A stretch of 64,000 nt of DNA from Leucobacter sp. wl10 (GCF_003569785.1 NZ_KZ983998.1:40931-104930); one strand, 5' to 3'. Shown: positions 17,984-27,449, numbered from the stretch's first letter. Notes: generated by a model not told the origin, from the letters alone. Program-made: numbers and translations.

Positions 17984-18002
17984 GAAGATTAGGCTCACCT
18001 TC
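17984..18002. promoter_or_regulatory. DtxR/IdeR-like iron box upstream of the siderophore importer
   Basis: GAAGATTAGGCTCACCTTC matches the 19-bp DtxR/IdeR consensus TTAGGTTAGGCTAACCTAA at 13 positions, including the full core TTAGGCTnACCT. It is placed upstream of the binding-protein gene, where an iron repressor would act. Nothing else was recognised in the 288-bp gap around it. Confidence 0.72.
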
Positions 18003-18170
18003 ATCCGATGTTCAAGTCGCGTTCACGAAATCACTGATGAAATCGGCGTTTCGTCGGTGTCTGCTACGCCCTCGCCATGCCCCTCCCTCGGCAGGAGTCG
18101 CGAGCAGGGCGGCGGTCGAGGCGGTCGGGGGAGAGTCTCGGCCCGACGTGTACCTGGCCCCGGAACCCGC

Positions 18171-19175
18171 CTACCGCTGCCCGGCCTGGCCCGGGCCCAG
18201 CGCCGAGAAGTCAGGCTGTCCGTCGGGGCGAGCCGGCAGCGGGCGCCCGTCGGGGAACGTGGGCCACGGAAGCAGCGGCTGGGCCTGCACCTGGGCGGGC
18301 TGCTGCACCTGCAACTGCGGAGCACCCTGCCCGGGCTGCTGCGCCTGCTGCGAGGCCGCCGCACGTGCCGTCGCGGCAGCCGCACGAGCGGCCTCCCGCG
18401 CCTCCGAACCGTAGGACCAGCGCAGCAGCAGCGTGATCGACAGGCCGAGCGCGGTGAGGATCAGCAGGGCGGTCGCGATCTTCCAGTACAGGTCCGGGAT
18501 GTGCAGGTCGAAGGCCTCGATGCCCACGGGGGCGGTGAACAGTATCCCGGACAGCACCGCGAGCACGCTCGTGACGAAGGCGAAGCGGGCGACGACGACG
18601 GGCAGCCGCTCGCCGATCTGCAGCAGCACCTGGCAGCAGAAGATCACGAGCCTCGTGACGAGGATCACGAACACCGACTTCCAGAAGATCTCCCAGATGA
18701 GCGAGAAGGAGTCGTACGGAGTCATCCAGATCACGATGAGCAGCAGACCGAGGATGTAGGCGTTGGCGATCAGCGCGACGGGCGCGTACCACTCCGACTT
18801 CTGCTCCCTGCGCGTATCGAGGGCGGTGAAGAGCACGAACACCGCGAACAGCGCGAAGGTGGAGAACACCCGCTCGAACTTGCCCTCGAAGTCGCCGATG
18901 AACAGCAGCGAGATCGAGGCGATAGTGAGACCCGCGAGCAGGATGATGCTGACCTTGAGGAAGGTCGAGAGACCCGCGCCCGAGCCCTCCGGCCTGGGCG
19001 CCTTCTCGCGCCTCTTCGGCTGCGGGCGCTGCTGCGGCGCCTGGGCAGCGTCGTGCTCCCGGCCCTGCGAGGTCTGCCAGGAGAAGGGCTGCTGAGCACC
19101 CTGCTGCGACGCGTCCTGCGCGGGCTCCTGCGCCGGGGAGTTCGGACGGGGTGCGTTCGTGTTCGGATCACTCAT
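18171..19175 (-). CDS. multi-pass membrane protein with Gln/Ala/Pro-rich ends, function unknown
   Basis: A 334-residue protein. Residues 1-70 are polar and low-complexity (Gln, Ala, Pro, Arg). Residues about 70-265 carry six or seven hydrophobic segments (for example FLKVSIILLAGLTIASISLL, FSTFALFAVFVLFTALDT, YWKIATALLILTALGLSITL). Residues about 270-334 are again Ala/Gln/Pro-rich. I do not recognise a named family. The start ATG has GAGAGG upstream. It is divergent from purL across a 290-bp gap that holds an inverted repeat and the purL promoter. Confidence 0.72.
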   Translation of the reverse strand: MSDPNTNAPRPNSPAQEPAQDASQQGAQQPFSWQTSQGREHDAAQAPQQRPQPKRREKAPRPEGSGAGLSTFLKVSIILLAGLTIASISLLFIGDFEGKFERVFSTFALFAVFVLFTALDTRREQKSEWYAPVALIANAYILGLLLIVIWMTPYDSFSLIWEIFWKSVFVILVTRLVIFCCQVLLQIGERLPVVVARFAFVTSVLAVLSGILFTAPVGIEAFDLHIPDLYWKIATALLILTALGLSITLLLRWSYGSEAREAARAAAATARAAASQQAQQPGQGAPQLQVQQPAQVQAQPLLPWPTFPDGRPLPARPDGQPDFSALGPGQAGQR

Positions 19176-19273
19176 GCCTCTCAGTCTCCCCCGTTCGGCT
19201 GAAAATCACCAGCGGCAGGCCGCTGCGCCCGCACGCCTCCCCCTTCCCGCTTCCCCACGCCCCTTCCCGCACA

Positions 19274-19327
19274 GATTCACCTCCGAACACCTCGGATTCG
19301 CCGGAACGAGGTGCCCGGAGGTGAATC
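19274..19327. repeat. 21-nt inverted repeat upstream of purL
   Basis: The arm at 19274-19294 begins GATTCACCTCCG and the arm at 19307-19327 ends CGGAGGTGAATC; 19 of 21 positions pair around a 12-nt loop. It lies about 70 bp upstream of the purL -10. It is similar in size to the palindrome before purC but unrelated in sequence. Confidence 0.72.
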
Positions 19328-19394
19328 GGTGCCGCTGGGTGATGCCCGTGTCCCGGGCGGCGCCGGACACGCGGCGGGCCACGGGCCGACCGCG

Positions 19395-19400
19395 TAGACT
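19395..19400 (+). promoter_or_regulatory. purL -10 element TAGACT
   Basis: TAGACT followed by GGATCC at the position expected for a sigma-A -10. It would start a leader of roughly 60 nt before the purL GTG. The same hexamer stands before purS, lysC and the SRP RNA. Confidence 0.6.
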
Positions 19401-19465
19401 GGATCCCGTACGTTCGGCGCGCCCCGGTCGCCGATCCCGAACCCGATTCACGGAGCACATCGAGC

Positions 19466-21883
19466 GTGACTGACACCGCCCAGGCCCCCGCCGACCCCCG
19501 CCCCGATACCGTCGCCGACGCCATCGCGACGCCCGACAAGGAGCAGCCGTACGGCGCCCTGGGCCTGAAGCCCGACGAGTACGAGCGGATCCGCGAGATC
19601 CTGGGCCGCCGCCCCACCTCGGGCGAGCTCGCCATGTACTCCGTGATGTGGTCGGAGCACTGCTCGTACAAGTCGTCGAAGATCTACCTGCGCCAGTTCG
19701 GCAAGAAGGTCAACGACAAGATGCAGGAGCGCCTGCTCGTCGGAATGGGCGAGAACGCGGGCGTGATCGACATCGGCGAGGGCTGGGCCGTGACCTTCAA
19801 GGTCGAGAGCCACAACCACCCGTCGTACATCGAGCCGTTTCAGGGGGCCGCGACCGGTGTGGGCGGCATCATCCGCGACATCATCTCGATGGGGGCGCGC
19901 CCCGTCGCCGTGATGGATCAGCTGCGCTTCGGCGACATCGACGACCCCGACACGGCCCGAGTGGTGCACGGCGTGGTCGCCGGCATCTCGTCGTACGCGA
20001 ACTGCCTCGGCCTGCCGAACCTCGGCGGCGAGACGGTGTTCGACGGCGTCTACCAGGCCAACCCGCTCGTCAACGCGCTCGGCGTGGGCGTGCTGCGCCA
20101 CGAGGACCTGCACCTCGCCAACGCCTCCGGCGCGGGCAACAAGGTCGTGCTCTTCGGTGCGCGCACGGGCGGCGACGGCATCGGCGGCGCGTCGATCCTC
20201 GCCTCCGACAGCTTCAGCGAGGGCGGGCCGACCAAGCGCCCGGCCGTGCAGGTGGGCGATCCCTTCGCCGAGAAGGTGCTCATCGAGTGCTGCCTCGAGC
20301 TGTTCCGCGGCGAGCTCGTCGAGGGTATCCAGGATCTCGGCGCGGCCGGCATCTCCTGCGCCACCTCCGAGCTCGCGGCCAACGGCGACGGCGGCATGTT
20401 CATCGAGCTCGACAGTGTGCTGCTGCGCGATCCCTCGCTCACCGCCGAGGAGATCCTCATGTCGGAGAGCCAGGAGCGCATGATGGCGGTCGTGCACCCG
20501 TCGAAGCTCGACGCCTTTCTCGAGGTGACGAAGAAGTGGGACGTCGAGACGAGCGTGCTCGGCGAGGTCACCGACACCGGCCGCCTCGTCATCAACTGGC
20601 GCGGCGAGGAGATCGTGAACGTGGACCCCTCGACCGTGGCGGTCGACGGCCCCGTGTACGAGCGCCCCGTGGAGTACCCCTCGTGGATCGACGCGCTGCA
20701 GGCGAACGGCGTGCGCGAGGCCGGTCTCGCCCGCGCGGGCTCCGGCGACGAACTGCGCTCGCAGATGGTCGCGGTCGCGGCCTCGCCGAACCAGGCCGAC
20801 GTCTCCTGGGTCACCAACCAGTACGACAAGTACGTGCTCGGCAACACCGCGCTCTCCTTCCCCGACGGAGCGGGCATGATCCGCGTCGACGAGGATTCGG
20901 GCCTCGGCGTCTCGATCGCCACCGACGCGAACGGGCGCTACTGCCAGCTCGATCCCTACGTCGGCTCGCAGCTCGCGCTCGCGGAGGCCTACCGCAATGT
21001 CGCCGCCTCGGGCGCCGTGCCGACCGCGGTCACCGACTGCCTCAACTTCGGCAGCCCCGAGAACCCCGAGGTCATGTGGCAGTTCTCGCGCGCGGTCGAG
21101 GGCCTCTCGGACGCCTGCCTCGCGCTCGAGGTGCCCGTGACGGGCGGCAACGTGTCGCTCTACAACCAGACGGGCGACACCCCCATCCACCCCACCCCGG
21201 TAGTGGGCGTGCTCGGCATCATCGACGACGTGGCGCGCCGCGTGCCGAGCGGATGGCAGGATCAGGGCGAGCACCTCTACCTGCTCGGTGCGACACGGGA
21301 CGAGCTCGACGGCTCGGCGTGGGCGGGCACCGTGCACGACCACCTCGGCGGCAAGCCGCCGGTGGCCGTGCTGGACGACGAGCGCGCACTGGCCGAGCTG
21401 CTGCACGCGGCTGCGCTGGGCGGCCTGCTCTCGGGCGCGGTCGACCTCTCCGAGGGCGGGCTGGCGCAGGCGCTCACCGACGGGGCGCTGCGCTTCGGCG
21501 TGGGCGCACGCGTGTGGATCGACGAGATCGTCTCGCGCGACGGCGTCGACGACACGGCCGCGCTTTTCTCGGAGTCGCAGGCGCGCGTGCTCGTCGCCGT
21601 GCCGCACGAGGAGGAGGTCAAGTTCCGCGGCCTGTGCTCGGGGCGCGACTTCCCGGTGCTGCGCATCGGCGTGACGGACGGCTCGGGGGAGGCCGCCGCG
21701 ATCGAGGTGCAGGATCGCTTCACGCTGCCGCTCGCGGAGCTGCGTGCCGCGTCGCAGGCGACGCTGCCGTCGCGGTTCGGCGCGGTCGTCGGCGACGACG
21801 ACCCCCGCGGGGTCGCCCCGGATGCCGCCGCTGCGCGCTTCGAGCGCTCGATGCAGGCTCCCGGCCCGGGCATCTCGGAGTGA
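19466..21883 (+). CDS. purL: phosphoribosylformylglycinamidine synthase subunit PurL
   Basis: PurL is the ATP-dependent synthetase subunit of FGAM synthase, acting with PurS and PurQ encoded at 4575-5536. The 805-residue size is that of the small, separate-subunit PurL. Motifs: [87 protein letters not shown] and the second-half [18 protein letters not shown] and [17 protein letters not shown] start. It is divergent from the Q/A/P-rich membrane protein. A short gap separates it from a lipoprotein gene in the same direction. Confidence 0.96.
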   Translation: MTDTAQAPADPRPDTVADAIATPDKEQPYGALGLKPDEYERIREILGRRPTSGELAMYSVMWSEHCSYKSSKIYLRQFGKKVNDKMQERLLVGMGENAGVIDIGEGWAVTFKVESHNHPSYIEPFQGAATGVGGIIRDIISMGARPVAVMDQLRFGDIDDPDTARVVHGVVAGISSYANCLGLPNLGGETVFDGVYQANPLVNALGVGVLRHEDLHLANASGAGNKVVLFGARTGGDGIGGASILASDSFSEGGPTKRPAVQVGDPFAEKVLIECCLELFRGELVEGIQDLGAAGISCATSELAANGDGGMFIELDSVLLRDPSLTAEEILMSESQERMMAVVHPSKLDAFLEVTKKWDVETSVLGEVTDTGRLVINWRGEEIVNVDPSTVAVDGPVYERPVEYPSWIDALQANGVREAGLARAGSGDELRSQMVAVAASPNQADVSWVTNQYDKYVLGNTALSFPDGAGMIRVDEDSGLGVSIATDANGRYCQLDPYVGSQLALAEAYRNVAASGAVPTAVTDCLNFGSPENPEVMWQFSRAVEGLSDACLALEVPVTGGNVSLYNQTGDTPIHPTPVVGVLGIIDDVARRVPSGWQDQGEHLYLLGATRDELDGSAWAGTVHDHLGGKPPVAVLDDERALAELLHAAALGGLLSGAVDLSEGGLAQALTDGALRFGVGARVWIDEIVSRDGVDDTAALFSESQARVLVAVPHEEEVKFRGLCSGRDFPVLRIGVTDGSGEAAAIEVQDRFTLPLAELRAASQATLPSRFGAVVGDDDPRGVAPDAAAARFERSMQAPGPGISE

Positions 21884-21946
21884 TCGCCGAGCCGGGGCTC
21901 TCGGGCGCTCCGACCCGATGGTTGCCCGGCTTGTTAGCATGGGAGC

Positions 21947-22465
21947 ATGTCTCGCCGATGGGTGCCGACCACCGTGATACTCGCAGTGATCGCGCTCGGC
22001 GCCTCGGGGTGCGCTCCGTCGGGCTCGGGCGATGACAGCGGCAAGCCGCTGACCGCGGAGGTCGTGTTCGCCGCGGTCGAGAGCATCGGCCCCGGGGCTT
22101 GCGCCGACGATGCGGCCGACATGTTCGATGCTCCCGGTTCCACGAGCACCACCCCGCAGTGCGTGCGCATCGATCCCGAGATGCGGTTCTCGACGAGCGG
22201 AGGGCGAGCGGCGCTCGTCGCGGCGAGCGAGGACGCCGACCCGACACCGAAGCTGATCGAGCTCCGCCTCGAGTCGGAGGACGCCGCGCAGCTCGGCGAC
22301 CTCACCGGGAAGCTCGTGGGGCGCGCCGCACCTCAGAATCAGATGGCGATCATCGTCGACGGTGAGGTCCGGTCGATGCCCGCCGTGATGTCGGAACTCT
22401 CCGACGAGGTTGTGAACATCTCGGGCGACCGCCTGCAGGAGCTCTACGACCGCCTGACCGGCTGA
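21947..22465 (+). CDS. lipoprotein with SecD/SecDF P1-head-like domain
   Basis: A 172-residue protein. A signal peptide ends in a lipobox-like LGASGC, so the mature Cys is near residue 22. The C-terminal half (about 95-170) reads ELRLESEDAAQLGDLTGKLV, then APQNQMAIIVDGEVRSMPAV and EVVNISG. This matches the pattern of the SecD periplasmic P1 head (LxxLT, NxxAIxxDGxVxSxP, xxITG). No transmembrane RND core is present, so it is not SecD itself; the role is unknown. TAGCAT (21935-21940) ends 6 nt before the ATG, suggesting a leaderless transcript. Convergent with tmk. Confidence 0.72.
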   Translation: MSRRWVPTTVILAVIALGASGCAPSGSGDDSGKPLTAEVVFAAVESIGPGACADDAADMFDAPGSTSTTPQCVRIDPEMRFSTSGGRAALVAASEDADPTPKLIELRLESEDAAQLGDLTGKLVGRAAPQNQMAIIVDGEVRSMPAVMSELSDEVVNISGDRLQELYDRLTG

Positions 22466-22498
22466 GGCGGCCAGCGGGTCGGTCGTCTTCCGAGCCGA

Positions 22499-22521
22499 TC
22501 TACCGGGCCGGGCCCGGTAGA
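22499..22521. terminator. hairpin between convergent lipoprotein gene and tmk
   Basis: TCTACCGGGC and GCCCGGTAGA form a perfect 10-bp stem around CGG. It is nine bases from the tmk stop and fits bidirectional termination, though without a T-tract. Confidence 0.6.
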
Positions 22522-22529
22522 CGAGAGCG

Positions 22530-23183
22530 TCAGCCGGCGTTCGAGACGAGCGGTGCGACGCTGGCGAGGATCGCCGTGTGCAGCTCGTCGACGGCCTCCG
22601 AGGCGTCGAGCACGAGGTGGCGGTCGGGATCCGCCTGCGCGAGAGCGAGGAACCCGCTGCGCACCGCGCGGTGGAACTCGTCGGCCTCAGACTCGAGGCG
22701 GTCGGAAGTACCGCCACGAGCCCGGCGCCGGGCGGCGGCGGTGTCGGGGTCGAGGTCCAGCAGCACGGTGAGGTGGGGCCAGAGCCCCTGGGCGGCCCAA
22801 TCGCTGATTCGGCGCACTTCTGCGATGTCGAGCACGCGTCCCGCGCCCTGGTAGGCGAGCGAGGAGTCGATGTAGCGGTCCTGCACCACGACCGCTCCGC
22901 GTTCCAGAGCCGGGCGCACCACGTTGGCCACGTGCTGGGCGCGGTCGGCGGCGTAGAGCAGCGCTTCGGCTCGGGGATCGACCGCGCCGACCTCGTCGAA
23001 GCCCTCACCGACGGTGCCGTGCAGCAGCAGCGAGCGCAGCGCGGAGCCGAGCCTCGTGCCTCCGGGCTCGCAGGTGCGCACCACCTCGTACCCGCGCTCC
23101 TCGAACCATGCGTCGAGCAGCTCCGCCTGCGTGCTCTTGCCCGCGCCGTCGCCGCCCTCGAAAGTGATGAAGAGACCGCTCAT
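22530..23183 (-). CDS. tmk: thymidylate kinase
   Basis: Tmk phosphorylates dTMP to dTDP. The 217-residue protein has the P-loop FEGGDGAGKSTQAELL at 8-23, the TCEPGGTRLG loop, DRYIDSSLAYQGAGR (the DRY/F-x-D-S-S motif), and LDLDPDTAAARRRARGGTSDRLE. It is preceded by AGGAG. It lies 61 bp downstream of topA, as in many actinobacteria. In those genomes holB usually follows tmk; here the next gene is convergent, so holB must be elsewhere. Confidence 0.94.
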   Translation of the reverse strand: MSGLFITFEGGDGAGKSTQAELLDAWFEERGYEVVRTCEPGGTRLGSALRSLLLHGTVGEGFDEVGAVDPRAEALLYAADRAQHVANVVRPALERGAVVVQDRYIDSSLAYQGAGRVLDIAEVRRISDWAAQGLWPHLTVLLDLDPDTAAARRRARGGTSDRLESEADEFHRAVRSGFLALAQADPDRHLVLDASEAVDELHTAILASVAPLVSNAG

Positions 23184-23244
23184 CTGCCCCGCTCCTTTAC
23201 TCGGATTCGTCCACTCCGCGCGCTCCGATCCAACCGGACGCGCT

Positions 23245-26061
23245 TCAGCCCGCGGCTTCGGCGGCCTTCCTCGCGGCGTTCGCCCTGCGCGTCTCCGCCG
23301 CCTTCTTGGCCGCGGCCGAGCGCGCCGGGTCGACGCCATTCTCGGAGGACGCCTTGCTCGCGGCGTTCTTCGCCGGGGCCTTCTTCACCGCCGTCTTCCG
23401 GGCGGGAGCCTTCTTCTTGGCGGGACCCTTCGCGCGCTTGATGGCGAGGAGCTCGATGGCCCGCTCGAAGGTGATGTCCTCGACGCTGTCGCCGCGCGGG
23501 ATGGTCGCGTTGGTCTCGCCGTCGGTGACGTACGGGCCGAAGCGGCCGTCTCGCACGCGCACGGGCTTGCCGCTCACGGGATCGGCGTCGAACTCCTTCA
23601 GCGCGCTCGACGCCTTGCGAGCACCGTACTTGGGCTGTGCGAAGAGCTCCTGCGCGCCGGCGAGGTCGATCGAGAAGATCGCGTCCTCGCTGGGGAGCGA
23701 GCGGGTGTCGGAGCCCTTCTTGAGGTAGGGGCCGTACCGGCCGTTCTGCGACGTGATCTCGGTGTCCGATTCCGGATCGACGCCCACCACGCGAGGCAGG
23801 TCGAGCAGAGCGATCGCCGTCTCCAGATCGACGGTGGCCGGGTCCATGCTCTTGAAGAGCGACGCGGTGCGCGGCTTCTGCCCCTTCGGCAGCTCCTCGT
23901 CCTCGTCGGGGAGCTCGGTGACGTACGGCCCGAAGCGGCCGTTCTTCGCCACGATGCGCCTGCCCGTGCGCGGGTGCGACCCGACGACGCGGTCCTCGGC
24001 GGGCTCCGCGTCTGCGAGCTCGTGCGCCCGCTCGGGGGTCAGCTCGTCGGGCGCCATCCCGTCGGGGATGTTGACGCTGCGAGGCTTGAGCACGCCGTCT
24101 TCCCCCACCTCGCACTTCTCGTCGAACACCTCGAGGTAGGGGCCGTACTTGCCGTTGCGCAGCGAGATCTGGTCATCGATCCTGATCGTGTTGATCGCGC
24201 GGGCGTCGATCTCTCCGAGGTTGTCGACGACACCCCGCAGCCCCGGGTGGGCGTCGTTTCCGAAGTAGAACTCGCCCAGCCACTTGCCGCGGGCCTCCTC
24301 CCCCGCCGCGATGCGGTCGAGGTCGTTCTCCATTTCGGCGGTGAAGTCGTAGTCGACCAGCTCGCTGAAGTGCTGCTCGAGCAGGCGCACCACCGAGAAC
24401 GCGATCCAGCTCGGCACGAGGGCCTGCCCCTTCTTCGCCACGTACCCGCGATCCATGATCGTGCTGATGATCGCCGCGTAGGTGGAGGGACGGCCGATGC
24501 CGAGCTCCTCGAGCCGCTTGGTGAGGCTGGCCTCCGTGTACCGGGGCGGCGGGCTGGTCTCGTGCCCCTTGGCCTCGGGGCTCTCGACGGCGAGCCGCTG
24601 ACCGGATGCGAGCCGCGGCAGCGAGACGTTCTGATCGCCGGACCCGTCTCCGCGCTTCTCGTCGCGGCCCTCCTCGTAGGCGAGCAGGAAGCCGGGAAAG
24701 GTGATGACGGTGCCGCTCGCGGTGAACTCGGCCGCAGTCGGCGCCGCCGCGCCGGGCTCCGCGACCGATACCGCGAGCGCGACCGTGTCGGTGGATCCCT
24801 TCGCGTCGGCCATCTGGCTGGCCACGGTTCGCTTCCAGATCAGCTCGTACAGCGCGTACTCCCCCTGGGAGAGCTTGCCCTTGAGCTCGCTCGGGCGCTG
24901 GAAGGCGTCTCCCGCCGGGCGGATCGCCTCGTGCGCCTCCTGCGCGCCCTTCGACTTGCCGGCGTAGACACGCGGCTTTTCCGGCAGCGTGTGGGCGCCG
25001 TAGAGCTCGGCGGCCTGCGAGCGGGCCGCCTGGACCGCCTGCTTCGAGAGCGTGGGCGAGTCGGTTCGCATATAGGTGATGTGGCCGTTCTCGTACAGCG
25101 ACTGCGCGAACGACATGGTCTGCCGCGAGCTGTAACGGAGCTTGCGCGAGGCCTCCTGCTGCAGCGTGGAGGTGGTGAACGGCGCGGCCGGGCGCCGAGT
25201 GTGCGGCTTCGTCTCGACGGCACGCACCTCGGCCTCGGCGCCCTCGGAAAGCAGCGCCGCGAGGCGCTCGGCCCGCTGCTGCTCCAAACGGATCACGCCG
25301 ACCTTCGCCGCCCTGGCCGTCGGCTCGCCGTCGTCGCCGAAGTCGCCGCCCGTGGCGAGGCGCTGCTCGTCGAGGCGCACCAGCCGGGCCTCGAACGCGG
25401 TGGCGTCGTCCGCGTCGGAACCGGGGCGGAACGTGGCGGAGAGATCCCAGTACTCGGCCGCGCGGAAGGCCTGCCGCTCGCGCTCGCGGTCGACGACGAG
25501 GCGGGTGGCCGCCGACTGCACACGGCCGGCCGAGAGCTTCGGCGCCACCTTGCGCCAGAGCACGGGCGAGACGTCGTAACCGTAGAGGCGGTCCAGAATG
25601 CGCCGGGTCTCCTGCGCATCGACGAGTGCGATGTCGAGGTCGCGTGTGTTCTGCTTCGCCTGCTCGATGGCCTCCTTGGTGATCTCGTGGAACACCATGC
25701 GGCGGACGGGCACCTTGGGCTTCAGCACCTCGAGCAGGTGCCACGCGATGGCCTCGCCCTCGCGGTCCTCATCGGTGGCGAGCCAGAGCTCGTCCGCCCC
25801 CTTCAACGCCCGCTTGAGTTCTGCGACGGTCTTCTTCTTGTTGTCGTTGACCACGTAGTAGGGGGCGAAGTCGTTCTCCACGTCGACCGCGAACTTGCCG
25901 AACGAGCCCTTCTTCAGCTCGCTCGGCAGCTCGGAGGGCTCAGCCAGATCGCGCACATGGCCGACGGAGGCGATGACCTCGTAATCATCTCCCAGGTATC
26001 CGCCGATCGTCCTCGCCTTGGTCGGCGACTCGACGATCACGAGTTTCTTCGCACCCTCCAC
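23245..26061 (-). CDS. topA: DNA topoisomerase I
   Basis: TopA relaxes negative supercoils. The 938-residue protein starts VEGAKKLVIVESPTKARTI, followed by the Toprim region with WLATDEDREGEAIAWHL, VFHEITKEAI, GRVQSAATRLVVDRE and the catalytic Tyr330 in HITYMRTDSPTLS. The C-terminal third has four zinc-less repeats of the R/KxGRFGPYVT type, then a Lys/Ala-rich tail (AKKKAPARKTAVKKAPAKN) typical of actinobacterial TopA. I chose the GTG at 26061 because it matches family N-termini and GGAG precedes it; an ATG at 26121 would add 20 residues. A TadE-like gene lies upstream. Confidence 0.94.
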   Translation of the reverse strand: MEGAKKLVIVESPTKARTIGGYLGDDYEVIASVGHVRDLAEPSELPSELKKGSFGKFAVDVENDFAPYYVVNDNKKKTVAELKRALKGADELWLATDEDREGEAIAWHLLEVLKPKVPVRRMVFHEITKEAIEQAKQNTRDLDIALVDAQETRRILDRLYGYDVSPVLWRKVAPKLSAGRVQSAATRLVVDRERERQAFRAAEYWDLSATFRPGSDADDATAFEARLVRLDEQRLATGGDFGDDGEPTARAAKVGVIRLEQQRAERLAALLSEGAEAEVRAVETKPHTRRPAAPFTTSTLQQEASRKLRYSSRQTMSFAQSLYENGHITYMRTDSPTLSKQAVQAARSQAAELYGAHTLPEKPRVYAGKSKGAQEAHEAIRPAGDAFQRPSELKGKLSQGEYALYELIWKRTVASQMADAKGSTDTVALAVSVAEPGAAAPTAAEFTASGTVITFPGFLLAYEEGRDEKRGDGSGDQNVSLPRLASGQRLAVESPEAKGHETSPPPRYTEASLTKRLEELGIGRPSTYAAIISTIMDRGYVAKKGQALVPSWIAFSVVRLLEQHFSELVDYDFTAEMENDLDRIAAGEEARGKWLGEFYFGNDAHPGLRGVVDNLGEIDARAINTIRIDDQISLRNGKYGPYLEVFDEKCEVGEDGVLKPRSVNIPDGMAPDELTPERAHELADAEPAEDRVVGSHPRTGRRIVAKNGRFGPYVTELPDEDEELPKGQKPRTASLFKSMDPATVDLETAIALLDLPRVVGVDPESDTEITSQNGRYGPYLKKGSDTRSLPSEDAIFSIDLAGAQELFAQPKYGARKASSALKEFDADPVSGKPVRVRDGRFGPYVTDGETNATIPRGDSVEDITFERAIELLAIKRAKGPAKKKAPARKTAVKKAPAKNAASKASSENGVDPARSAAAKKAAETRRANAARKAAEAAG

Positions 26062-26241
26062 CGGTCTCCATTCGTTGCTTCGAGCTCTGCGCACGCGGGC
26101 CTTCTCGACTCGGGCCACCATTCTGCACCGACACGATACACACTCTCATGTGAGAATCCGCCATCGACGATGACTCCGTCGCGGCCGGAAGCGCGCTGCT
26201 TCTATTATGGCGAACCCGCGCGACGGACCGCGGCGGGTCGA

Positions 26242-27033
26242 TCACGGAGGCCCCAGATACTCGAACGGATCGAGGTCGGGAAAGGAGTTCGCCTCTTGCG
26301 AGGAGAGCGTGAAGTGGGTGTGCGGACCGCTGGTGCAACCGCTCATTCCCGACGTCGCCACGCGCTGCCCCGCACCCACCCGCATCCCCGGCGCCACGCC
26401 GAACCGCTGCGGCGAACCGGGCTCCATGTGGTTGTGCGAGCTGTAGAACACCCGACCGCGGTACTCGTGACGGATCAGAACGGTCCAGTTGGGGCCGCGC
26501 CACCACTCGGGTCGCGCGAGGCACGTCGCGGGTACGCCGCCGCCGTCCGGCCCCGCCCACACCACGACGCCGTCATAGGGGGCGTAGAGCGCGCCCTCCT
26601 GCGTGACGGCCAGGTCGATGGAGAATCCGTCGTGGAAGCCCTGCGTCACCCCTCGCAGATCGGAGGGCCAGGCCCAGCCGTTCGCGCCCACCGGTCCTCC
26701 CTCGACCCCGCCCACGGGATCGGTCCCCGCACGAGCCTCGCCTTCGGCCCCGCCGAGTGCGGCCGCGACGCTCACTTCCACGAGCGCCTCGGCGCGCGCG
26801 GTGTCGATCTCGCAGCGATTCAGCCTCCCCTCGCCCGCGGCCGCAACCCGTCGGGCGAGCTCGCACGGTTCCGCGTCGACCCAGCCCGCGAGCGCGTCCG
26901 CCGCCGCGAGCGCGGCGGCATCGGCGAGGTTCTCCGCGCGATGCTGCGCTTCCAGCTGCGCCGACGCCGCGACTACGGGGAGCCCGAGGCACAGCGCGGC
27001 GGCGGCGCACGCGAGGAGGGCCGGGGCGCTCAC
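26242..27033 (-). CDS. TadE/TadG-like pilus protein fused to an M23 (LytM) peptidase domain
   Basis: A 263-residue protein. Residues 1-100 look like the short Rv3654c-type TadE-like protein: VSAPALLACAAAALCLGLPV (membrane helix), AQHRAENLADAAALAAADAL (signature ENLADAAALAAA), and a Cys. Residues about 125-263 read as an M23 LytM domain: GWAWPSDLRGVTQGFHDGFS, IDLAVT, YAPYDGVVVWAGPDGGG, WTVLIRHEYRGRVFYSSHNHM, then SGCTSGPHTHFTLSS with the HxH motif. The usual HxxxD zinc motif is altered (His six residues before the Asp), so activity is uncertain. GTG start overlaps the TadE stop. Last gene of the pilus operon. Confidence 0.78.
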   Translation of the reverse strand: MSAPALLACAAAALCLGLPVVAASAQLEAQHRAENLADAAALAAADALAGWVDAEPCELARRVAAAGEGRLNRCEIDTARAEALVEVSVAAALGGAEGEARAGTDPVGGVEGGPVGANGWAWPSDLRGVTQGFHDGFSIDLAVTQEGALYAPYDGVVVWAGPDGGGVPATCLARPEWWRGPNWTVLIRHEYRGRVFYSSHNHMEPGSPQRFGVAPGMRVGAGQRVATSGMSGCTSGPHTHFTLSSQEANSFPDLDPFEYLGPP

Positions 27034-27449
27034 TCGACGCTCCCCTCGCCGCTGATCGCGGCGCACGAGAGGCTCTCCACCCCGATCCCGGCGAGCAGGC
27101 CCCCGCCGGGCCGCGACCGCAGGGTCACGCAGTGCAGGCCGCCGGCGCGACTGCGGCTCACCTCGATCCGCGATCCCCACTCGGCGAGCACCGCTGCCGC
27201 CCGGTCGCCGTCTCCGCGGGCCTCGAGCCGCGAAACCTGCCCCGCGAGCGAGACGAGAGTAATGCGATGCGCGGCGATGAGGATGCCGCCGATCGTGAGG
27301 CCGAGCACGACCAGGATCGCCGGCAGCACGATCGCGAACTCGGCGGTGACCGTGCCCCGCTCATCGGCGAGCACCCGCCGCAGCGCGCGCTCGGCCCCGA
27401 GCAGCGCCCCGCGAGCCTCACCCCGCTCACCCGCCGGTGCCGAGCGCAT
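27030..27449 (-). CDS. TadE-family pilus-assembly protein
   Basis: A 139-residue protein with the TadE signature RGTVTAEFAIVLPAILVVLGLTIGGILIAAHR at about 31-62, a single membrane helix preceded by the Glu-rich ERG motif. The soluble part has two Cys residues (HCVTLRS, LSCAAIS) that could form a disulphide. TadE proteins are pilin-like minor pseudopilins of Flp/Tad systems. Its start is inside the end of the DUF4244 pilin gene (23-bp overlap) and its stop overlaps the next gene, so the cluster is one operon. Confidence 0.85.
   Translation of the reverse strand: MRSAPAGERGEARGALLGAERALRRVLADERGTVTAEFAIVLPAILVVLGLTIGGILIAAHRITLVSLAGQVSRLEARGDGDRAAAVLAEWGSRIEVSRSRAGGLHCVTLRSRPGGGLLAGIGVESLSCAAISGEGSVE

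Noticed and set aside
19448-23008. A 1,186-codon minus-strand frame opposite purL.
   Set aside because: Same reason; the plus strand encodes an unmistakable PurL.
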